From Gyromitra esculenta (Eukaryota > Ascomycota > Pezizomycetes > Pezizales > Discinaceae), in assembly GCA_038503075.1 (NCBI GenBank), contig JBCAML010000007.1:2046001-2110000 (forward strand): a stretch of DNA of 64,000 nucleotides. Reading direction: 5' to 3'. Within the stretch, counting starts at the first letter, position 1. Each line of letters begins with the position of its first letter. The notes under the pieces were generated by a model that ran no database searches, was not told where the DNA came from, and saw only the letters and a program-made list of their open reading frames with translations. This document shows positions 46,001 to 57,616 of this stretch, piece by piece. Both the position numbers and the translations under genes were made by a program.

Positions 46001-46957
46001 TTTCAAGAATTTCCGGTGTTCCCAGATTGCTATGGGCTTGGCATTAAGTTACTAGAAGGATTGGCCAATGAGTTTCTTGCTTTGGGGTCTGCAGATACCG
46101 AGCGCAGGAACCAAACCGAAAATATATTGGCTGGTCTGACTGGTGGCCAAGGACCAGCACTGCTAAGAGCAGCGACTCAGGGAATGAGATTCTTCCCAAT
46201 TTCTGAATACGAATGGATGTGGAGGGATGGGCAAGGAGAAATTAAAAACCAAATTGAAAAGTTTATTGGCTTCTGGGTGAGCCTATTTTTCGAAACAAAG
46301 ATACCGAAAGTTGTTGATAGTACAACTGGAGAACAATACCTAACCTTTAACGACGACGAAGACACGGTTGATGGGACCCGGTTTGCCGAAAAGATTTACG
46401 AACTAACTTTTAGTCCAACGAATTTCTATATGCCGGAGTTTGGAAGTGTAAAACCAGAAGATGGAGTAGCTGACCTAATGCCTGAATTGCCAAGGTTTAA
46501 AGGGGAAGAAAGAGTAAGAGTAACACTATCTGCTCGACCCGACGGTTCTGAATTGGTTACCGATCGGATAAAAGTTGAGGGTGAAGATGTTAGAGGTGGA
46601 TGGGACGAGGAAGATATTCAGGGTGGGTGGGATGTAGGAAGTGGTATTGAAGCTGATCGGAATTGGTGGAACGTGGAGAAGCCTGACGTGCAGAACCGGG
46701 TCACTTGGGGGGGTACTGCTACTCCTACCGCAAGCAGATCTAATCCCTCATCCCCAAGCCAAAGGGATAACCAATTCAGGCACTTCTTCAATTTGTGGGT
46801 CGAGACGATTCTGGGGCCCTCAGATAAGCTGGATGTTTTCCCTGAGCGAGATCCTAGGCCTAGCGAGCAGGAGGGCTTGATGAGAAATTTGGCAAATGCG
46901 TCGAGATTACGACGTGTCACCGTCAACAGTTTTTTAGGAGCAACAACAGAATCGTAG
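43020..46957 (+). CDS. Paralogous multi-exon membrane protein 1 (about 1214 aa), unrecognised family
   Basis: Likely exons are 43020-43823, 43963-44295, 44359-45152 and 45244-46957. The first exon has three membrane segments (IIAIFTGLFGFAIFSVVLIL; LAWFLTVLCIYY; VIFLLAGVLLIGLWYIW) and a polar tail with APSDPV-type repeats. Exon 2 has IQPALKLIRTTLDRITYYN…SVAVGCQLKKYPAD. Exon 3 starts LEHLFLEFILDKKYIKIW, contains CPYGFH-x5-VDVFGHPCPCRTGNLD and ends in a hydrophobic stretch. Exon 4 starts LLAERLRFW and is long and soluble with an acidic GGWD repeat near the end. Every part has a counterpart in the gene at 48220. The intron 2-3 boundary in phase 0 and the exon 3-4 boundary in phase 2 are shared. 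The first intron acceptor is the least certain point; the ATG at 43020 is the first in frame. No known family is recognised; the product is inferred to be an integral membrane protein. Confidence 0.7.
43490..43616 (+). repeat. Degenerate short repeats in the first paralogue
   Basis: GTCGACTC and CCAGTCGC units recur across this stretch, encoding DSRDQVDSRDSVAPSDPVAP and further APSDPV units. It probably expanded by slippage and lies in the polar tail after the membrane segments. Confidence 0.6.
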
Positions 46958-48219
46958 AGGAGATTGAGTAATTTCATGTTAAAGCCTGTTTGTTGCGCCT
47001 CCTTTATCACTTCGTCTATTTCGCTTATCATTTAGGCTAAGCGATCAATCAAATATTTATCGCAGTGCAGGTAGCCGTATTTGCGATGTCAATCCATGGC
47101 TACCCATTCTCACTCTCTTTTACTGGCCATCGCTTGTGATCACGTAGTGCTTCGTCTTGTCAGGGACAATTTTGGTAAATTTTAGATAAAAATTGATGCG
47201 TAAAAATACGAAATTAAAAATCGTGCGGAATCTCCAAGGTGACTGTGAATTCATACAGATCTTTTAATATATCAATAAAGTTGTGGAAGCCCTAACGGTG
47301 AGGATAGAGCCAGCGCCCTTCTTTAGTAGTTGTTTATTCATTAGGTACATTCAACCCCCAGGCCTAGGTTACGGTATTTCTTTAGTAGCTACTGCTGAGT
47401 ATAACATACGCCTCTATCTAGATCTTTAAGTATGGAGTTTTTGTGTTGTAATCCACGCGCAGGTCTCGAGATCTCATTATCGCTGTTTCTGGTTCTAGGC
47501 AGCTGGCTACGCTTAAACTCTACACAGGAACTTATTCGAGCGTTGGGAACCTCGGGCTCTGCGTATTATGGGTGGTTGCTATCACATGAGGAAACCCCTA
47601 TCCAAACGCTACATTATATTTAATACTATAGCAGGACGCTATGGTAACGTGAATACTATCTACTTAAGCTTGAGGGCGACCTTTTCGATGACATAGGCAC
47701 ATGTATAAGGGTGGTGATCCACACGATCCACACTCCAAACAAAGGGATTTGGCGGAAATCTACGTACGGGTCTCTAGAATTAATTCGACAGTAGCCCGAG
47801 ATATACTCTTCGAACTCGGGATTTTATTGTTTCACTTTGCATGTGCATTCTTTGTAGGCACGTGCGAGTAACATTCATCGGAGAGAACAAAGAGCTTAGT
47901 ATAACCAGACAAAGGCTTAGATGGCGGCGTCTTGTCCGTGTTTGTTCTACTTCAACCCATATATATTCTCAGCGATGGAAAGAACAGCTATCCAACACGT
48001 AAGTAAACCCTTAAACCCTTGTGCTAACAACAGTTTCACGAAGGCACGCTTAGTGGCAAATCAACTACGGTCTAATCTGTGACCCTCTAATCCCACGCCA
48101 GAACAGATACTTCTTGGTCTCCAAAATTTCGCTCAAGAAACGTTCTCCAATAAGCAATACAACACTTAGTCGATTCGATTCGGTAAGATAGGGAGTTTTT
48201 GGATGACCAATAGACAAAA
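46958..48219. other. Spacer between the two paralogues
   Basis: No gene is seen. It should hold the terminator of the first paralogue and the promoter of the second. Short open frames such as 47432-47623 are unsupported. Confidence 0.5.
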
Positions 48220-51200
48220 ATGGGTTGGATGGTGAATATACTACACCATGGATTGTATCCTTTTCATCACGCTATGCATATGATCCATTGGATCTGGATG
48301 CACTCCACATACACATTCAGCCATAGCTATGGAGTTTGGGAAAATCTTAAATATGTGCCACAGAGGGCTTGGGCACAAATCACATCGGCCCAGGCCGTTA
48401 CGACGTCTGCGAATCTTCTGTGGCTGATGATGATTTCGATAGTGCTGATTGTATCTCTCGCGATTTTCGCAACTGGTCGAAAGATACTTCTGACACTATC
48501 TTTGTTTTTTGTTGTTACAGCGATGGCGGATTTGATTAGCGCATCGAGTAGCTTCTACTACAACGTACTCGGGTTCTGTTATATATTGGTCCTGCTTGCT
48601 GCCCTCCACATTTTTCTAGTGGGAGGCGACCTCAGCTACGAAATCAACCTCCTCTATAGGATTCTTGACATGATTAATTTAGACGGCGGATTGAACCAAT
48701 ATTCCTCTAATCTTCTCAAGGAGCGACAACACAGCCGCCGGAAAAAGAAGTATCAACGAAGAACAGTGACCACCTGGTCACAGGAAGAAGTTGAGGAGGA
48801 GGCTGCACGGTTCAAGCGGTTGATGGATCGCTGCGAAAAAGCTCATATCTTGGCATATCCTCTAGACCAAGAGGAAGATTTAGACCCAGAAGCAGATGTT
48901 GCCCCTCAATTAGAGTCATCGGCCCCACCCAACTCCTTGGAAGAACCTATATATATGCCTGAAAATATTGCCGAATCCAGCGCCAAGGATTTAGATTTGG
49001 GTATGCGTTCTGGAAGATATCTCCTCCAATGGCTAGCCAGGGAAATCCACGAAAGCGAGGGATTCGTCGTACCTGTAAAGTGGTCCCAAGACAAGAAAAC
49101 AGGCAAAATTGAATGTTATAACGGATACAATAATGTGGTGAGTGTTTGTTAAGCTTGGTGTTACTTCTTTAGGATGCTGACAGAATCGAAGAACCGCCCC
49201 GTCGGGAAGAACTTTTTCGCCAATAGTGACGATCTGATCATTGGCTACGTTTCAGTTATGCGTCCGACCGAGATACAACCAGCGTTGCGCCTAATTGACA
49301 CTGCTTTGGACTACGTCAAATTCTATGATAGTAGCAGATTTGAAGTTGCTGGAGGAGAGAGTTTAACGTCACATTCGCAGTTTAGACGCTCTATCGCCGT
49401 CAAGTGCGAATTTAAACGTTATCCTGCCGAATTTAGACATGATTCGGAGAGGCAGCTCGACGTAGATAATCCAAACTGGGTTGACGACCGAAAGCACGAA
49501 AAGAATAGAGAGGAAGCAAACAAACAAAACAGAAATGACAGAAACAGAGAGCCTAAGGGGATGTATGTTCAGAAGGATCGTGAACTAGTCAATCTTCTTA
49601 CCGTTTCGGGTATGTCCAACTGCCTAATAAAGTTTTTACGGAGTGGTACAAATTTGTTTCTAACAAGTGAATAGTCGACCGATTTCTCGTGGTTACTTTT
49701 CATCTAGGATACATGTTACAATACCCTACACCACAAACTTGCCAGGAGGTATGCTATAAATCCCTAAATTTAAGATACCTGTTTGCCCCTACAGATAGTA
49801 GACATCTCAGTTTCTAGCGCCCCTAGATCAAAAAGCTAAACTAAATTTCGAAACGTATAGTTGGAAATACTTTTCGAGGAATTAATTTTTAACAAGAGAT
49901 TTATAAAAATCTGGCAAAATGTTCCCGAGAACGTTGCAGCCCTAGATGCGACACTAGAACATATTTTCAGAGGACGGCTCCCTCGAACAAAAAATGCATC
50001 CGATTATCAAGTTGCGTTGAAACGGTACAAAAGTTCCGCGAGAAAACCTTTTAGAGAAACTAAAAACAGTCCGCTTCGTTATCCTCATTACAAAGACACC
50101 GGTCCAGATACCTATCTAAATGGCAACAGGCCAGCTAGCCTAGAATTTGAGCGTTCTAAAAAGCCATGTCCTTTAGGCCTTCACGGCCCTGGGGTAGACT
50201 ATGCTGGTCGACGTTGCCCGTGTTACCTCGGTATTTTAGATATCACATCGATATTGGACTTCATCCTTAGACAGCATTGTTTTATTCCAGGTGAATCAAC
50301 CGCTAGCACTAAAAAATTTGCGAGTGATAGTGCCATTTGGCCTGCGTTGAGCTCTTGGGAAGAACCACGAAAAGGTTGCGATTTTCCGAAGCTTGCGCAG
50401 TGGATGCTAGCAGGTAGTAAGTATCAGCCGCTGCTTTGTCGGTTTAGGGCCAGGAGCCACACAAAACCAGAAAAACCGGATACCACGGGTCTACAGGGGG
50501 TTGGTGCCAAGGAAGCAATGAATGTGTACAAAATGCAGGTAGCGATATATAAGGAAAAAGCTTCCCGGTTGTCTACAGCTTTTGGGGAGACCGATGGGAT
50601 TGAGAGAGACGAAACGTGTTTGTCGTATATTGTTGGGGATGCTATTGGTCTTGCATTAATATTCCGATATCTTCTCACGAGCGAGTCCTCCAGATTGTAT
50701 GTATCTCTGTCATCGGAAAGAATATACCACAGCCGAAATAAACTAACAATAGAAATAGGGTGGCAGAGAGACTCTGCCATTACGGGTATAGGGAACCTTT
50801 AAAGATCGAGCCCTTTGCATACGAAACTGCTCTTTATAGGCCGCCACTGGAACCCCTTTCTATATTACCTTTGATACAGCAGTCTTCGCATACCATTGGC
50901 CTAGAAGTAGATGTTAGAGACGAAGAAGACGAAGAAGAGTATAGAACCGATGAGATTTACACAAAACTGGCCAATCGCCCTTGGTGGTATATGAAAAGAG
51001 ATACCCACTGGAAGACACAGGAAAACTATGGGAGAGTGATAGCGGTTTCTTTCCAACGTACAGGCTGGGAGTTTCCAGTTCCCCTAGAAAGCGAGAGGAC
51101 AGATATCCCCTCAGAAGGGAACTATGACCAACCTATCAGCTACCGAAACCTGGCTGCAAGGATCTTTCGAAATAATTTCGAAAATCTTCCTCGAGATTTG

Positions 51201-54182
51201 AGGACGATCCTTGGAAGAGCCTCTTATCTGAGCAACGGAGTTTGGTTTTCAGCATTTGTTTGTCTTCTCGAATGGCATTGTGGCCTGATAAGTCTTAATT
51301 TACCTCAAGAAGACCTGGCAATAATCTACCACGATGAGGCCCCTGTACCAGTAGAAGTTAATTTTCGGAGGGAATTTGCGGAACATGTCAGAAATACAGG
51401 AACAAGACCAGCACCAACACAACGAAGTATCAATCTCCCGGTATCAATCTTACGACCATTACGCCCAGCATCACGACAGATGCCACCAGCAACCCCACCA
51501 AGACCACGAGTGCCCACAGGAAATACACCAACGCCATCGCCAAAGCAGAAACCTTATTGGTATGTCGGAATGCGCAGGGTGCTTAGACCAACTCCGGAAC
51601 TGCCTCCTCTTACGTTATGGCAATATTTGCGAGGCTTTTGGACGACCATCCAGACACAGGGTCCTCCACAGCCGGCACTGGATGGGCCTCCTGAAGGCTA
51701 TGTAATAAGAACGAGTAGAACAACCGGAAGGCTTTATTGGTGGAACCGCGAGAGAAATATTTCTCTGTGGCCAGATAGGCCAGCTGCTCTAGCTGCTGAA
51801 AGGCGGGCAGCCGACGCTACAGTTGCTGCCGAGCAGGCAGTCGCCGATGCTAACGAAGATGTGACTCGTGCAGTTACTGCTGAAGGCAATGCAAAAACTT
51901 CGGCGGCTCGGGCTGCTATTACCGCCGAGAATATTAGGGAGGCAGGTGCTGTGGATGTTCGAGAAATGGCTATCTATGGGGCTACTGTTTCTCAGCAAGC
52001 GGCCGAGGAAGCTACTCAGCAGGCGGCTGCTGCAAGGGCTGCCGCTGATACTGCTCGCTGGGAAGCTAATTATACTGTTTCTGCTCTACGAATAGGGGAT
52101 GCAGTTGCCGCGGAAGATGCGGCCCAACGGGCAGCCAATGCAGCCATTGCTGCCCGAACGGCGGCCGACGCCGCAGCCCGCAGTGCGACTGACGCAGCTC
52201 ACGCCGCTCAGCAGGGGCTTGGAGCGACAGCTTCTCCCGCCGCCGCCGCCGCCGCCGTGGCCGCTGCTGCAGCCTTTTCTGCCCGGCGAACGGCTGATGC
52301 TACCAGACGAACGGCAGAGTTTCAGAAGCTTCAGGCCAATACTGCTGCTGAAACCCGACAGGCGATTTATGCTCTAGCCGAGTCACAGATTATCACTGTT
52401 GCAAATACACCACAGATGGCCGATGTTGCAGCTAGATTTGCATCGTCTTCCGTATCGCTTACTTCTCGAGACAAGGCACGCATGGTGGCTTCTTGGACTA
52501 CAAACCGGTGGGCGGCCACTGTTGCTCGAAGAGCACGTGAAGCTGCGGCGGCGGCGGATCAAATGGCTATCGATGTTGGTCAAGGCTCCAATCCAGATCC
52601 AGCTTCCCAGCTAGCTGCTGCGGCAGCCGTGGATGCGGCCAACGCTGCAGCAGTACGTGCCGCCCAGCGGATGAGAGAAATCTATGGCGCTACTATCGCG
52701 TTTGATGACCAGGTTGACCAGGCTATTTCTCAGCTCAGCGCTTCAGTTAATCCGGGATATGATGCAGATATCGACACCAACCTCATCAATTCTGCTGCTC
52801 TTTCTATTGCTAGTGCTTCTCTCTGCATTGCTTCTATTGAGCGGATTCTCCTGCCAGCCTTAGATGCCGATCGACAGGCGCAATTAGCAATCGAGGTTGC
52901 GCAGCGGGCAGAAGATACTGCCATTGCTGCTGAGCGAGTTGCCGATGAAGCTGATGAGGCACTAGCGGTAGCTAATGCTGCCGCCGCTGCTGATAGAGTC
53001 GCTGCTGGTAGAGTCGCTGAAAGCCTTGGACTGACCATTCATCCTACTTCTAGGTCTATTCTTGTCCCTATCCCAGCACAACACGAATTCGTGGATGGAG
53101 TTTGTGCCGAAATTCTTATTTTCATGCTTGTTCAAGAGATATCACAATATGAGGTGCTCGATAGTGACCGACGGACGTTCCTTGGATTTGAGAAGATGGA
53201 ACAGGATTACAATGCTTTCGTGGGGTCTTCACTACGGGATCACGTAGCGGTCAAATTACTACTGAGAGAAGCCGGACTTGGTGATAGTTCTCATGGCCGC
53301 TTGTCCTACAAAGAGCCATACTGGTTCAAACGCCTTCAAGTGCTCCTTGGACATGAATTTGCGTGCTGTACCGCCTTTAACTACTCCAACATAAAAATTT
53401 GTCAACAATGTGGCGCTAAGGATCGTTATGAACTTCTAGAGATGCTTATTGCAGAATTAGAAAGGATCAAAAAATTAGCTGCTGCTCAGATCAAACTAAA
53501 AGATGCGTATAGTAGAATATATCAGGAAGCTCGTCAAAAAATGTGGATTTGGGGTCGACTCCGAAGTCCCCAAGTGCTAAAACCTACTCCTCCACATAAA
53601 CCAGAAACCAGCTGGTCTGGGGGGGATTTAATCGTTATGATAGTATCTTGGTGGGCTCACCTCATCGGTCTATGGAGCTTAGGGGCCTTACCAGAAACCA
53701 ACTTGGCGGCCCCACCAGTGGCGATCTCCCGGACACAACGCGAAAATGAATGGATAATGCCGCCGTGGTGTAAATGCTTGCTCAGAATCCCTCTGAACAA
53801 GGACCGGGAATACCCAAAACCCAGTGTTAGAAGGCTACACAGAGATTGGCTACAAGCCACAATAGTACTCCTCCACGTTAATCCTCAAACTGGACCAGAT
53901 ACCTGGGAATGCCTTCAAAAATGGTGGGGCCAAGGTCTGAGAGTTCAGGCCACTGGTCTCACAGATGAGAACGTGCATCAATTTGATCTCCCGAACTTAG
54001 CACAAGTCACCGCAGACAACCCCGAGCCGATGCCTAATTTTGGAATAAACATGGTAGCTGTCAATGCACGGAGATCAGCCAACCCAGACAACCGAGAATT
54101 AATAACCCGAGCAGCCAATGCGGATCATATGATTTCTCGTATCGCTGCGCGGACCCGCCGTGCTGCTCGGGGTCGGGGTTAA
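48220..54182 (+). CDS. Paralogous multi-exon membrane protein 2 (about 1878 aa) with WW-like and Ala-rich regions
   Basis: Likely exons are 48220-49137, 49192-49609, 49708-49748 (41 nt), 49861-50696 and 50759-54182; all phases fit. Exon 1 has three membrane segments (LLWLMMISIVLIVSLAIFA; LLTLSLFFVVTAMADLI; VLGFCYILVLLAALHIFLV). Exon 2 has EIQPALRLIDTALDYVKFY…SIAVKCEFKRYPAE. Exon 4 has LEILFEELIFNKRFIKIW and CPLGLH-x5-VDYAGRRCPCYLGILD. Exon 5 opens LVAERLCHY, then a Pro-rich stretch, a WW-like motif (PPEGYVIRTSRTTGRLYWWN…LWPDRP, about 51687-51785), about 420 residues of Ala-rich helix (51780-53040), and a C-terminal domain with CxxC (ICQQCG). The exon 2 acceptor may instead be at 49210. Function unknown. 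The second gene differs from the first mainly by the exon-5 expansion. Confidence 0.72.
51780..53040 (+). repeat. Ala-rich, degenerate helical repeat region in exon 5
   Basis: The encoded protein is dominated by Ala with regularly spaced Asp, Arg, Thr and Glu (AAERRAADATVAAEQAVADA and similar), built from GCN-rich codons. It resembles long amphipathic helices or coiled coils. It is absent from the neighbouring paralogue, so it is probably an expansion. Confidence 0.7.
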
Positions 54183-55564
54183 GGCCACCGTATTCGAACT
54201 TATGGAATTCATATCGTACAGTCGCTTTCTGACGTTATCCCTTGTTTCTCTTTTATGTTTGTTTTGCTAGCTATAACTCGAATTTTGGCCGCTTGATCTC
54301 CTTGTCCTGGCCTTCCTATGGGTCTGGGCTTTCCTTGCCCAGATGTTTCCTTTAATATGTATTTGTTTGTCTTTAATTTATCTTTGCTTTTGCTATTCTG
54401 TAAGGTTTTGCTTTTATGGGCTATCTCGTTGTATAAGTAGCATAATAATTGTTTAGTTTGCGAGCGATCGCAGTGAAAACCGGAAACGAGTCATCGAGAT
54501 GCGCTAACTACGTGTAGCTACAAGCTCTTTCACATCAAATATAAGTAATAGTTGGTATATAGAACAAAAGTGCGGAATGAGTTGCCAAGATCTACTACAG
54601 TTAGTACGTTTTCTTCTAAGGCTCCAGGGGAGATTTTCCATACCCGGCGCCCAAATGGGACATGCTTCAAAAGAGGAGGAGAAAAAGTACACCGCCATAA
54701 CCTAACGGTTGCATGCGAGTATGAAAAAACAAACAAACAAACAAACAAACAAACAACGTTTTCTTCTAAGATCATGAATTATCACTCGTATACCGTTCTG
54801 CGTTGATGTTTCAAATACACTCCCTGTCTCATATTATCCACATGAATCTCCGAAAGTAACAAAGTCGTATGGTATAGTATGCACAAACAGCTACAAAATG
54901 CCTCAAATGCCTCAAAGGCAGCCAGAACGTCTAACATACTTCCTATCGCCTATATTCACAAAAGAAATAACTTGTAGTTCTCGGTCTATGTATGATGTCA
55001 ATACTAAGAATCAAACCTATTAATAGACATAACGGTAATTATATGCGTGGATGCATGCAATCTAGATCTTGCATGTCTCGATCCTCCCTCAACCACAAAC
55101 CACTGACTGTTCTTGCTAGCGGATTCCCGCATTAGCCGGCAGTATTGAAATATTTCATTGGCACATCTCGGGACACAAATTGCTACACTTGATTAATATT
55201 ATACTTGTCGTGCATTCAGCAACTACCTGCGTGAGATCCTAACCATCGCCTAATCAAGCGGGCTGCTCGTGTCTTGAAGGCTCAGTTTAGTAAAGCTTTG
55301 ATTACTTCAATATTTCGTCTTTTTTTTAAAAAAAAATCGCATCCCTTCTAGAGTGCATGTGATGCTTAGGTAAAATAATAGATTCAGATATACGATAGGA
55401 TGCTAAGGAGCGACCATAAGAATAGCTAAACATTCAAAGAAACCCCTCCCCCACCTCCCCCCCCCCCCAATCCAATTCCCCCCATCCCATATCCCTCGCC
55501 TCAAACCAGTCAATCATAAATGCTCCCCATCATACGTTAAAACGTTGTTAAAAATCCCGTATAC
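54183..55564. other. Intergenic region with (CAAA)n microsatellite
   Basis: No gene is recognised. An (ACAA)n tract lies at about 54727-54756, bounded by a 15-bp direct repeat ACGTTTTCTTCTAAG (about 54605 and 54757), which hints at a small insertion or duplication. A poly-C run is at about 55458-55469. Confidence 0.5.
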
Positions 55565-56018
55565 CTAATAGCACTCGTTCCTGACGGGAACCTCTTGGCA
55601 ACCCTGAGGACCCAACTGCCAGTCTTTGCAGAGCGTATTGCAGACAACACCGGGTCTGACAAAGACTCTGTATTCTTGACCGGGGAACGGGAGTCTATAC
55701 TGGTTATAAGGGGAGACGTCCGGGTAGGTAGACTTATAGCCAGCACTGTAATTATACGAATCGCACCACATTAGAACTGGATATTAACGTCGAGCAAGTG
55801 GATAAGGGTGCATACCGGCATGCGCAATGATACGGCCCGTTGTCGTGGGTTCGGATACAGCTAGTAGTGATATCGCAGGTAACCGCAGCAGGCGAATTCG
55901 GGATCGGATTGCAGGTATCGCATGGAACGCCGGTGGAAGGCGTCGGTGTTGCCTGGGCCTCGAATGCGAATAGAGCCAGAATGGCAGCCAGGAGGATGGT
56001 AACGAAAGTAGTCTGCAT
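55565..56018 (-). CDS. Small secreted cysteine-rich protein (127 aa), EGF-like motif
   Basis: Exons are 56018-55816 and 55745-55565 (minus), joined in phase 2 with a GTATGC donor and TTACAG acceptor. The signal peptide is MQTTFVTILLAAILALFAFE plus AQA, with cleavage likely near residue 23. The mature part has ten cysteines (CDTC, TC, SC, HCAC, CNTLC, GC, EC), enough for five disulfides. CACRAGYK across the splice junction resembles the C-x-C-x2-G-Y ending of EGF-like domains and is a pattern I associate with a group of secreted fungal proteins. The splice is supported because it recreates that motif. A TATATAAAG box lies about 170 bp upstream on the minus strand. It is expected to act outside the cell; effector, adhesion or wall roles are all possible. 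Confidence 0.85.
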
Positions 56019-56126
56019 CTTGGAGAGCGAGAGTTTTGGAGGAAAACGAGAGTTTTTTTTATATGAAAAGCCGGTAAGAGTGTAGCGATGGGAGACGCGG
56101 AGGATGTGAAGGATGCTGTGGATAGT

Positions 56127-56157
56127 GAGGAGGAGGAGGAGGAGGAGGAGGAGGAGG
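56127..56157. repeat. (GGA)n microsatellite upstream of the secreted-protein gene
   Basis: A run of about ten GGA units lies between the start codon of the secreted protein and its putative TATA box, so it is probably in the 5' UTR or core promoter. Length variation there could affect expression; that is inference. Confidence 0.8.
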
Positions 56158-56183
56158 TAGATGCTGGGGAGTATGGAAGGCTT

Positions 56184-56196
56184 TATATATCCAAAA
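56184..56196 (-). promoter_or_regulatory. Putative TATA box of the secreted-protein gene
   Basis: Read on the minus strand, GGATATATAAAGCC gives a clean TATATAAAG about 170 bp before the ATG at 56018, with the (GGA)n tract between them. Confidence 0.5.
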
Positions 56197-57616
56197 CTCT
56201 GATAACTAGGTCATCGTATTTGATCCACCAGCTCCTATAGTAAGGCCACGATATGGAGTTAGGGCAGTTCTATCCTTAGAAACATAAAAATATGTTTCTA
56301 AAGACCCAGCTATAGACGTGTACAGTACTAGTTACCTCCACCATCTCTTGATCACGACCGAAGCCCCCCCGAATACTTCCAGTCACGAACACCTGATCAT
56401 TGGCATCATATTATCCAACTGCAGGGAGCTAGATGCTGAAATCGAACCAGTCAAATCTAGCTCGTAGTCGAAAAACGCCCAGAAGTTTTTCTGTGTCCAC
56501 GGACAAATAAAAAAGCGATTAATACGAGGCTGCGCTCGTCATGCAGCCCTCGAATGGGTAGTTATCTTTTTTTTTTCTCTCCCCTAAAAATATACCTAGC
56601 AGTATATATAATATTGGGGTCTTTTTCTCCCCTGTAAAGCTCATAGCTGAACGGGAATTCAACAACCGCTATGACATAGTCCTATGAACCTATCATGCGG
56701 CATAAGCACATCAAGTTTCTATTTGCCGTTCCACAGTGTCTTATAGGTTTCAGTGTAGTAATGGAATTGGAGATCTTTGCGGGGAAGGCGATCGGATACG
56801 GGGGGTGTATTTCTGGTAGAAACGCCACGACGGGAAAAAAAAACCGATGACACTAAAAAAATACCTATTGACTTGGCTATTCCCACCATGATCATTTGCC
56901 TAATGAAATAACCAATCCACAATTGCAATGCTCACTTACTGAAGAAACCCTTTAAAGATATGGTACGACCTTTAGGTGCTGACTCTTGTGTGCTGGAGGA
57001 AAAAAACCAGTAGCTTTTCATCACTAGGGCCGGTTACAGCAGCTATTTTCCAGAAATGGCTCTGCATTGGAGAACAATCGTGTAACGTTTCACAGCTCCC
57101 CGCTAGATACCGAAATTCTAAAAATACCGGGATGTTGATACGTGCTTCCCCATGTTCCACAAAACGTGTTACCAGGCGTTGTTATCCAACTGCTTCTGAT
57201 CTGACATTTAGAACCTAAAAATCCCTCCAATTGTGCATATAATCATCACGATCATTGGTAGATTATTCAGAACCTTAATGTAAGCTCAAGGGGCTTTCTT
57301 TTTTCTGGTGAGAAAAAAAATTACCCCTCCAGAGCTTTCGACACTTTTTGTACGCATGGCCCTAACAGTATTATGACCTAAAATACCTGATCTTTATTAC
57401 CCGCGGCCCTAGGGAAATGATTCCCGTTCGGCAATGGGATTCTACGTCAAAGCTTGGAACCAATCCGGTAGCACAAATAGCAATACGAAGAGAAAAATAA
57501 GAGAAACCTCCTGATCAGAGGAGAAAGAAAATAAAGGAATCAAGTCAAAGAGAGAAAGAAAAAAACACCTGTAATCGTAATCCAATTTTTTTTTGAACAC
57601 CGCCCAAACCAGTCCC
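56197..57616. other. Intergenic region, no gene recognised
   Basis: Upstream region of the secreted-protein gene and 3' flank of the RING-type gene. Only short open frames without domains are seen. Confidence 0.5.

Noticed and set aside
54560..54806. Possible LINE or SINE tail ending in (CAAA)n
   Set aside because: A tetranucleotide tract and a 15-bp direct repeat are present, but no reverse transcriptase or pol III boxes are seen; kept only as a microsatellite.
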